DNA from: Armatimonadota bacterium
Lineage (GTDB): Bacteria; Armatimonadota; Armatimonadia; Armatimonadales; Armatimonadaceae
Assembly: GCA_014379275.1 (NCBI GenBank)
Contig: JACMMA010000258.1
Coordinates: 1 to 6,287 of the forward strand
Length of the DNA: 6,287 nucleotides
Direction: 5' to 3'
Under the pieces are notes generated by a model. It was given only the letters and a program-made list of their open reading frames with translations, did not search any database and had not been told where the DNA came from. Positions 1-4,161 of the stretch are shown here, in pieces. The stretch's first letter is position 1. The number at the start of each line of letters is the position of its first letter. The position numbers were made by a program, and so were the translations under genes.

Positions 1-135
1 CGAGCCGAGCAGCGAATACGCATACGCCACGGCGGGGTTCTGGTACCGGCGCACGATTTCGTCGAAAGCGTTCGCGTCGCCGCCCGCCGCCTGCCCGATC
101 AGAGTTTGGATGTCCTTCACGTCAATAAGCCCCAT
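1..135 (-). CDS. ECF-type RNA polymerase sigma factor, N-terminal fragment
   Basis: Read on the minus strand from an ATG at 135-133, this gives 45 residues beginning MGLIDVKDIQTLI and continuing GQAAGGDANAFDEIVRRYQN, then PAVAYAYSLLGS, before the window edge. The pattern of a short helix, a G-D-x-x-A-F-D-E-I-V-R-R-Y core and a hydrophobic Y-x-x-x-LLG stretch is the start of region sigma-2 in extracytoplasmic-function sigma factors. In that family this region binds core RNA polymerase and melts the -10 element. Everything downstream (the rest of sigma-2, and sigma-4) lies outside the window, so the ECF subgroup and any anti-sigma partner are unknown. There is no purine-rich ribosome binding site before the ATG; the upstream bases are pyrimidine-rich, and an in-frame TTG lies two codons earlier. 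The gene is divergent from the aromatic leader and DAHP synthase unit. A related sigma-70-like region 2 protein is the main alternative. Confidence 0.75.
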   Translation of the reverse strand, partial: MGLIDVKDIQTLIGQAAGGDANAFDEIVRRYQNPAVAYAYSLLGS

Positions 136-149
136 TGGCAAGAAAAAAG

Positions 150-172
150 GTGACAAAGATTCGCCTGTGACA
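150..172. repeat. Direct repeat GTGACA x2 in the divergent intergenic region
   Basis: GTGACA occurs at 150-155 and again at 167-172, 17 bases start to start. It lies between the ATG of the sigma factor gene and the promoter of the aromatic leader. The placement would suit a regulator site or a promoter of the sigma gene, but the copies are only six bases long and could be chance. Confidence 0.25.
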
Positions 173-203
173 TGAAAAAGTTCGGGGCGAACCGATAACC
201 GCA

Positions 204-212
204 TGGTATAGT
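204..212 (+). promoter_or_regulatory. Extended -10 promoter for the aromatic leader and DAHP synthase
   Basis: TGGTATAGT matches the extended -10 form TGnTATAAT with one mismatch. No good -35 hexamer sits 16-18 bases upstream, which is usual for extended -10 promoters of the housekeeping sigma factor. Transcription would start near 219-221, only about 4-6 bases before the leader ATG at 225. The leader peptide would then be translated from an almost leaderless end, which agrees with the lack of a Shine-Dalgarno sequence there. The assignment is from pattern only. Confidence 0.5.
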
Positions 213-224
213 GTTTTCCAATCC

Positions 225-386
225 ATGCCGGAAACACGCGCCAACTCCCATACCCTCATCGAAGCCGCCACGCCTTTCGCGACCGCGACGTTCGGTGCCG
301 GTTTGTTCTGGCGGCAGTGGCTCGCCTTCGGGTATTACTTTTACCAGGGGCAGACACGAGAATCGGGCACCAACAAGACCGTTTGA
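225..386 (+). CDS. Aromatic-rich leader peptide of the DAHP synthase attenuator
   Basis: This 53-codon ORF starts MPETRANSHTLIEAATPF and ends TNKTV before TGA at 384-386. Residues 27-42 read LFWRQWLAFGYYFYQG. Of the 13 residues 28-40, eight are aromatic: F28, W29, W32, F35, Y37, Y38, F39 and Y40. Such clustering is far from normal composition and is the hallmark of leader peptides whose translation measures charged tRNA supply, as in trpL, pheL or the aroR leader of Corynebacterium. The ORF ends 34 bases before an intrinsic terminator, and the next gene is the first enzyme of aromatic amino acid synthesis, so peptide, terminator and target agree. All three aromatic amino acids are represented. 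The ATG is the only ATG in frame after the upstream stop at 174-176. It has no Shine-Dalgarno sequence but lies close to the predicted transcription start. The first 26 residues show no special feature. At 53 codons it is longer than most known leader peptides. Confidence 0.8.
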   Translation: MPETRANSHTLIEAATPFATATFGAGLFWRQWLAFGYYFYQGQTRESGTNKTV

Positions 387-455
387 GCGAAACACCAACC
401 GACCAGACGAAATCCGCTGGAAACCTGCCCCGATACGAACCGGGCAGGTTTTTTT
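306..455 (+). promoter_or_regulatory. Ribosome-mediated transcription attenuator (pause hairpin, antiterminator, terminator)
   Basis: Three competing pairings can be drawn by eye. (1) A local hairpin over the Phe/Tyr codons: 326-329 with 347-350 including two G-U pairs, one mismatch, then GGTA 331-334 with TACC 342-345. (2) An antiterminator: GGGGCAG at 347-353 is exactly complementary to CTGCCCC at 425-431. (3) The terminator hairpin 421-430 with 442-451. Segment 347-353 resembles the right arm of the terminator, so both compete for the same left arm, as in E. coli trp attenuation. The inferred behaviour is that ribosomes stalled at F28, W29, W32 or F35 open hairpin 1 and free 347-353 to block termination, while fast translation restores the terminator. 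Stalling at Y38-Y40 would place the ribosome over 347-353, so Tyr sensing is less clear. No folding energies were computed. Confidence 0.65.
421..455 (+). terminator. Intrinsic terminator in the DAHP synthase leader
   Basis: AAACCTGCCC (421-430) and GGGCAGGTTT (442-451) form a perfect 10-bp stem with an 11-base loop. The T run 449-455 follows directly. This is a textbook Rho-independent terminator on the plus strand only; the minus strand lacks a matching T tract. It lies about 105 bases before the DAHP synthase start codon and behind its promoter, so it would stop transcription before the gene unless it is regulated. That supports an attenuator role. Confidence 0.9.
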
Positions 456-559
456 ATGCGCGAAATCGAACGGACTATGCCGTCAGGAAACGAACACCGA
501 CCGTGAGCCGAACACAACCCATCGCCTCCGACAAAACACCACTTGTCGCGGAACAACCT

Positions 560-1669
560 ATGCCGGAACCCGATACCATCGACGACGACACGACGCTTTC
601 GGGTGCCCTGCCCCTGCCGACGCCCCGCGAACTGCTTTCCATGTACCCGCCGACGGAAGCCGCGCTCAAAACCGTGGAGCGCGGGCGGAGCGACATCCGC
701 CGGATTCTGCGCGGCGAAGACGACCGCCTCCTGGTCATCGTCGGTCCGTGCTCGATCCACGCCCCGGATGAGGGTCTGGAATACGCCGAAAAGTTAGCCG
801 CACTGAACCGGGAGTTATCCGACCGGCTCGCGATCCTGATGCGGGTGTATGTCGAAAAGCCGCGTACCACGGTCGGGTGGCGCGGCTTGCTCAATGATCC
901 GCGCATGGACGGCTCGTTCGACATGGCGGAAGGCTTGCGCGTCGTGCGACACCTGTTCACGACGGTTTCCGAGTGGGGTTTACCGGTCGCGACCGAACCG
1001 CTCGACCCGCTCGCCCCGGCATTTCTCGGGGACTTAGTCGCGTTCGCCGGGATCGGGGCGCGTACCACAGAGTCGCAGCCGCACCGCGCGATGGCGTCGG
1101 GGATGCCGTACCCGGTCGGGTTCAAAAACGGCACGGGCGGGAGCATCCAGGTTGCGGTCGAGGCGATGCTGTCGGCGCGAGGACGGCACTCTTTCTTTTC
1201 CGTGGACGACGCCGGGCATTGTTGCCTGAAGCGCACCGACGGCAACCCGGACACGGTTCTGATACTGCGCGGCGGCAAGGTCGTGGACGCACAATCGGGA
1301 CCGAAGGGGCGGTACGCGGGTAACTACGACTTCGCGTCGGTTTCGGCGGCGGGGCGCGAACTCTCCGACTCCGGTCTGCCGACCGCGATGGTGGTGGACT
1401 GTTCCCACGCGAACTCCGGATATGAGCCCCAGAATCAGTTGGTGGTCTGTGAATCGGTCGCCCGGCAGCGGGCGGAAAACCGCGAGGCGCATGTGACCGG
1501 CGCGGGGCGGATCGTCGGCGTGATGCTGGAATCCTACCTGGAAGCAGGGAAACAAAAACTGCCCGACAACCCGGAGGAGTTATCGCTCCTGCGCCGGGGC
1601 GTTTCGGTCACGGATGCGTGTTTGAACTGGAGCGATACGGAAGCGTTGCTACACCGATTGGCCGGATAA
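560..1669 (+). CDS. aroG: 3-deoxy-7-phosphoheptulonate (DAHP) synthase, type I, AroG/AroF/AroH family
   Basis: This cytoplasmic enzyme condenses phosphoenolpyruvate with erythrose 4-phosphate to DAHP, the first step of the shikimate pathway. With the ATG at 560 it has 369 residues, against 350 in E. coli AroG. It aligns from the N-terminal Asp pair (D9-D10, like AroG D6-D7) to the end. Visible motifs are GPCSIH (62-67), EKPRTTVGW (99-107), GARTTESQ (166-173), PVGFKNGT (185-192), ILRGGK (235-240), DCSHANS (280-286), GVMLES (320-325) and VTDAC (350-354). The family's metal ligands are present as C64, H283, E324 and D352, and the catalytic lysines as K100 and K189. S214 in HSFFSV matches the AroG serine, not the glycine of Tyr-sensitive enzymes, which hints at Phe inhibition; P183 replaces the AroG Ser180. 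About 12 extra residues follow RGGK. A GGAA at 550-553 is a weak ribosome site. A GTG at 503 is an alternative start that would add 19 residues. Expression is probably controlled by the upstream attenuator. The symbol names the family; E. coli aroF or aroH would fit nearly as well. Confidence 0.95.
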   Translation: MPEPDTIDDDTTLSGALPLPTPRELLSMYPPTEAALKTVERGRSDIRRILRGEDDRLLVIVGPCSIHAPDEGLEYAEKLAALNRELSDRLAILMRVYVEKPRTTVGWRGLLNDPRMDGSFDMAEGLRVVRHLFTTVSEWGLPVATEPLDPLAPAFLGDLVAFAGIGARTTESQPHRAMASGMPYPVGFKNGTGGSIQVAVEAMLSARGRHSFFSVDDAGHCCLKRTDGNPDTVLILRGGKVVDAQSGPKGRYAGNYDFASVSAAGRELSDSGLPTAMVVDCSHANSGYEPQNQLVVCESVARQRAENREAHVTGAGRIVGVMLESYLEAGKQKLPDNPEELSLLRRGVSVTDACLNWSDTEALLHRLAG

Positions 1670-1779
1670 AACGAGACCAAGCAAGCTATTTTTCGGGCAC
1701 AGTGCCGCCGGGAACGGCAAACTATAAACCGGTGACGGTGACCGCGGTGCGAGTATGCCGCGATGGCATGGCGAATGAA

Positions 1780-1800
1780 CGCCGCCACAAAAAGGCGGCG
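1780..1800 (+). terminator. GC hairpin after the DAHP synthase, possible terminator
   Basis: CGCCGCC (1780-1786) and GGCGGCG (1794-1800) form a perfect 7-bp stem with loop ACAAAAA. It lies about 110 bases after the DAHP synthase stop codon, but only AAATTC follows and there is no T tract on either strand. It is the best placed candidate to end the transcript, but a weak one. Confidence 0.3.
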
Positions 1801-1969
1801 AAATTCTTGCTGAAACAATCCCGACATGTAGGCAGTCTACTTCAACGGTAGGCGAACTCTACACGCAATACCATTTGAAGCCACGGGTCAAAGATTCAAT
1901 CGTTCGACTGAAGGCAAGATGTTTTCGGCGACGCATGTCGGGCACGTTTCTTGCGACCCCCGGTTACGT

Positions 1970-1993
1970 GTGCCGAAATAAAAAATACGGCAC
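1970..1993. repeat. Inverted repeat GTGCCG / CGGCAC with an A-rich loop
   Basis: GTGCCG (1970-1975) and CGGCAC (1988-1993) flank a 12-base loop made only of A and T. A further GGCAC at 1941-1945 could pair with the same GTGCC, so two alternative hairpins are possible. GGCAC and GTGCC also occur side by side at 1696-1706. The function is unknown; it could be an operator or an RNA structure. Confidence 0.35.
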
Positions 1994-2051
1994 CGAAAAA
2001 GTTTCTAGGAAGGATAGATACCACCGGGCGTTGTATATAACCGCTGTTGGG

Positions 2052-2088
2052 TTACCCTATGCGGATCGTATTACCCTGCTATCCGGAT
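2052..2088. repeat. Imperfect direct repeat TTACCCT...CGGAT
   Basis: TTACCCTATGCGGAT at 2052-2066 is followed by TTACCCTGCTATCCGGAT at 2071-2088. The copies share TTACCCT and CGGAT, with a start-to-start distance of 19 bases, near two helical turns. It could be a tandem regulator site upstream of the exported-protein cluster or a chance duplication. Confidence 0.25.
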
Positions 2089-2232
2089 TGGTGATGGAAG
2101 CGATTTGCCCGCGCACCGCAAGCCGGGACCCAAAGCGGAGTACGAAGACTCGGCGCAAGCTTCGTCTAGTAATATCTCCCAAGCCCCTTATCCGACGGGG
2201 AATCGCGACCGGTCGGACCGTCGAAAACTGTA

Positions 2233-2253
2233 CGCCGCCTTCCGAGGGCGGCG
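2233..2253. repeat. GC hairpin CGCCGCC / GGCGGCG
   Basis: CGCCGCC (2233-2239) and GGCGGCG (2247-2253) form a perfect 7-bp stem with loop TTCCGAG. The arms are identical to those of the hairpin at 1780-1800, with a different loop. No T tract follows. It may belong to the 5' leader of the lipoprotein gene at 2400. Confidence 0.4.
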
Positions 2254-2311
2254 ATGGCTGCTCAGGCCGGCAGTCTCAAATCCAGGCGACAAATTTGGTT
2301 CTAAATCATGA

Positions 2312-2330
2312 CACCTCGTTTCCCGAGGTG
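2312..2330 (+). repeat. Hairpin CACCTCG / CGAGGTG upstream of the lipoprotein gene
   Basis: CACCTCG (2312-2318) and CGAGGTG (2324-2330) form a perfect 7-bp stem with loop TTTCC, 69 bases before the start codon at 2400. There is no T tract. It could be a 5' leader structure or an operator with dyad symmetry. Confidence 0.4.
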
Positions 2331-2387
2331 AGCCAAGCAGAACGCGGTCTCTGATCTTTAAAGACAGGGTTTCACCACCGGCGTTCC

Positions 2388-2394
2388 AGAGGAG
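2388..2394 (+). promoter_or_regulatory. Strong ribosome binding site of the Ig-like lipoprotein gene
   Basis: AGAGGAG lies five bases before the ATG at 2400. It is the clearest Shine-Dalgarno sequence in the window and fixes the start of this gene. Confidence 0.85.
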
Positions 2395-2399
2395 TTGAT

Positions 2400-4028
2400 A
2401 TGCGTTTGCTATTTTTCCAGTCTCGTACTGAACGATTGTACTCCGTCACGTCAATATCGTGTACGTTGATTGCCTGCTGTGCGATGCTCGGGGCAGTTAT
2501 GTCCCTGGGCGGATGTGGCGGCGGCGGCGATGACACCCCGCAACCGAGCCCTTCCCCTTCGCCGACCGCGTCCCCCGCGCCGGTGCCGGTCCGCAGGACA
2601 GTGACGTTCGATGTCGCCTGGGCGACCCGGACGCGCGGCGGCTTCAATGTCGGGGCCATCAACTCGGCACGGTCGGCGACATTCAGTTTTTACGAGAACG
2701 GCGTGCGCACCGCGACCCCGACGGCGGTCGTGCGTGTCAACCGCGACCCGCGCAACGATGCCTACACCGCCACGTACACGACCGGGGGCGATACCGTCGA
2801 CACGCAGCAACCCTGTCTCGTGGACGCGGTCTTTTACGCGAACCCGGACCAGGTCGGATCGGTCGTCGCCGGGGTCAGTGCGCGCAGTGCGATCAATCCG
2901 ACAACCGGCGTACTGGTGGACACCTTCACGCTCACCGGTGAGGTGACGCTGGTCGAACTTTCGCCCGCAACCGCGTTCGTGGGCGAAACATCGGACGTCG
3001 CGGTGACCACGCGCAACCAGTTCGGTGTGTTGTTACCCATCTCTCCCGGATCGATAACCCTGACCGTGGAAGGAACGGGCACCAATATTCTCGCCGTCGC
3101 GCCCGGCACGGGACCGCTGGACCCCCTGCGTGTTCTCGGCATCCGCCCCGGTTCCGCGACGATCGTCGCGCTGGTTGACGGCGCTAGAAGTGCGCCCGCG
3201 ACCGTTAACGTGAACTCGCGTGCCACGGTTTCGATCGCCCCGCCCTCGCCCGCGGTGTTCCTCGACCGGGAGATCACCCTGTCGGCGACGGTTTCCAACC
3301 TGCCCGCGAGTGCCGGGGCGGACGGGCAACGGGTCCTGTGGAGCGTGCTGACTCCGAACGGCGGGACCATCTCGCCGGAAGGCGTGTACCGCGCCCCGAC
3401 ACGTGAAGGCGAATTCCTGGTTCAGGCGCAGTCGGTATTCGACCCGACCAAGACCGCTACCACCGTGGTACGTGTCACCTCCGGGGTTCAGGTACAGGTC
3501 AGCCCGGCGAACGCCAGCGTCTCGTGGCTGGAATCCACCCCCTTTACCGCGCAGGTTCTCAACGCTCCCGCGGGACAGACGGATGTCAACTGGAGTGTCG
3601 AGGGCGGCGATGCCAACGGCACCATCACCGCCGCCGGGGTGTATACCGCGCCGAAACGGGACGGAACGTTCACGGTCATCGCCACGAGCGTGTTCGACAA
3701 CCGCCGTTTAGGAACCGCCACCGTCACGGTGTCTTCCCAGGTCGAGGTGACAATCAGCCCCTCGACCGACGTTCAGGTGAATGTCAATGCGACGCAGCAG
3801 TTCACAGCGACGGTTACCCGGTTCGTGGGTGACGGATCCGTCACCTGGTCTGTCGAGCCGGACGCGAACGGCGGACCGGTAGGCACGATTAATAGTTCCG
3901 GTGTATACACGGCTCCCGCGCAACGCCGGTCGGTCTTCATCCGAGCCACCAGCAACTTCGACCCGACCCGATTCGCACGGGTCGCCGTGCAGGTGACCGC
4001 GGGCGGCGCCGACGTTACGGTTCAGTAG
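2400..4028 (+). CDS. Secreted lipoprotein with C-terminal Ig-like repeats
   Basis: The 542-residue product starts with a long lipoprotein signal: a basic N-region with R9 and R12, a hydrophobic stretch at about 16-36, and the lipobox LGGC with the predicted lipidated Cys at 39. A poly-Gly and Pro/Ser-rich linker follows (40-64), typical of a surface tether. Residues 65-180 form a beta-rich module beginning TFDVAWATRTR, and 181-273 look like a BIG-type domain. Three related Ig-like repeats follow at about 277-360, 363-445 and 448-534. Each has W-S-V, then a GTI-x-x-x-GVYxAP motif (323-333, 408-418, 496-506), then an [A/S]-x-S-x-F-D strand. This GVYTAP signature is common in bacterial Ig-like (BIG) proteins that present or support other domains outside the cell. 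No catalytic motif is visible. It probably acts as a surface or periplasmic adhesin or scaffold; the partner is unknown. It lies in line with two further exported-protein genes. Confidence 0.85.
   Translation: MRLLFFQSRTERLYSVTSISCTLIACCAMLGAVMSLGGCGGGGDDTPQPSPSPSPTASPAPVPVRRTVTFDVAWATRTRGGFNVGAINSARSATFSFYENGVRTATPTAVVRVNRDPRNDAYTATYTTGGDTVDTQQPCLVDAVFYANPDQVGSVVAGVSARSAINPTTGVLVDTFTLTGEVTLVELSPATAFVGETSDVAVTTRNQFGVLLPISPGSITLTVEGTGTNILAVAPGTGPLDPLRVLGIRPGSATIVALVDGARSAPATVNVNSRATVSIAPPSPAVFLDREITLSATVSNLPASAGADGQRVLWSVLTPNGGTISPEGVYRAPTREGEFLVQAQSVFDPTKTATTVVRVTSGVQVQVSPANASVSWLESTPFTAQVLNAPAGQTDVNWSVEGGDANGTITAAGVYTAPKRDGTFTVIATSVFDNRRLGTATVTVSSQVEVTISPSTDVQVNVNATQQFTATVTRFVGDGSVTWSVEPDANGGPVGTINSSGVYTAPAQRRSVFIRATSNFDPTRFARVAVQVTAGGADVTVQ
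3228..4001 (+). repeat. Three tandem Ig-like repeats within the lipoprotein gene
   Basis: Residues 277-534 hold three units of about 85 and 88 residues, judged from the GVYRAP, GVYTAP and GVYTAP motifs at 3381, 3636 and 3900. Each unit carries W-S-V, N-G or G-G before TI, and a closing F-D-x-x-[KR] strand. The protein motifs are well kept while the DNA has diverged, so the duplication is old. Confidence 0.85.
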
Positions 4029-4042
4029 ACATCTGCATATCG

Positions 4043-4071
4043 ACGGGCGGCGAACAACACTCGCCGCCCGT
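4043..4071. repeat. Intergenic hairpin, 11-bp perfect stem
   Basis: ACGGGCGGCGA (4043-4053) and TCGCCGCCCGT (4061-4071) pair perfectly around loop ACAACAC, 15 bases after the stop codon of the Ig-like lipoprotein gene. No T tract follows, so it is not a standard intrinsic terminator. It may attenuate read-through, block 3' exonucleases or act with Rho. Confidence 0.7.
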
Positions 4072-4112
4072 GTCCGGCGAACCGTTCCCAGCCGCGCCTA
4101 CGCCGGGAACAC

Positions 4113-4134
4113 CGGTCGAAACAAGTTTCGACCG
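4113..4134. repeat. Intergenic hairpin, 9-bp perfect stem
   Basis: CGGTCGAAA (4113-4121) and TTTCGACCG (4126-4134) pair perfectly around the tetraloop CAAG. It lies 27 bases before the start codon of the beta-propeller lipoprotein gene, close enough to influence its promoter, an operator or translation initiation. No T tract follows. Confidence 0.6.
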
Positions 4135-4161
4135 CAGTGACATAAACAAAAACGGATCAGC

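Larger units (their letters stand above)
1670..2399. other. Long intergenic region without a convincing gene
   Basis: These 730 bases separate the DAHP synthase from the exported-protein cluster. Open frames exist here (plus strand 1875-2354 and 2018-2311), but their products are not recognisable, rich in Arg, Lys and Ser, and lack a good ribosome site. Visible items are hairpins at 1780-1800, 1970-1993, 2233-2253 and 2312-2330, the inverted repeat ATGCC-N5-GGCAT at 1755-1769, an AT-rich stretch near 1976-2040 including TATATAA at 2034-2040, and TCTTTAAAGA at 2355-2364. The promoter of the downstream cluster should lie here, but no -35/-10 pair stands out. A degraded gene, a small RNA or a long structured 5' leader cannot be excluded. 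Confidence 0.6.

Noticed and set aside
225..455. T-box riboswitch controlling the DAHP synthase
   Set aside because: The conserved T-box sequence (GGGTGGNACCGCG-like) before the terminator is absent, and the aromatic codon cluster in an intact ORF explains the region better.
317..559. In-frame upstream extension of the DAHP synthase to a GTG at 317 (450 residues)
   Set aside because: It would run through the leader ORF in another frame and through the intrinsic terminator, and the added residues have no match in the family. AroG alignment supports a start at 560.
475..1278. Long minus-strand frames opposite the DAHP synthase, and similar ones opposite the two lipoproteins
   Set aside because: They are frame shadows of strongly coding plus-strand genes in GC-rich DNA; their products are Arg/Pro/Ser-rich and match no family.
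1880..1925. tRNA-like GTTCGACT motif
   Set aside because: The flanking bases do not form a T-arm stem and no acceptor or anticodon arm can be drawn.
2018..2311. Open frame on the plus strand with possible TTG start at 2105 (LPAHRKPGPKAEYEDSAQAS...)
   Set aside because: It has some G/C at third positions, but no ATG, no ribosome site and no recognised domain. It could be a gene remnant; the support is too weak to list as coding.
1875..2354. Open frame of 159 codons on the plus strand
   Set aside because: The product is unrecognisable, rich in basic residues and rare-looking codons, has no ribosome site, and crosses the hairpins at 1970-1993 and 2233-2253.
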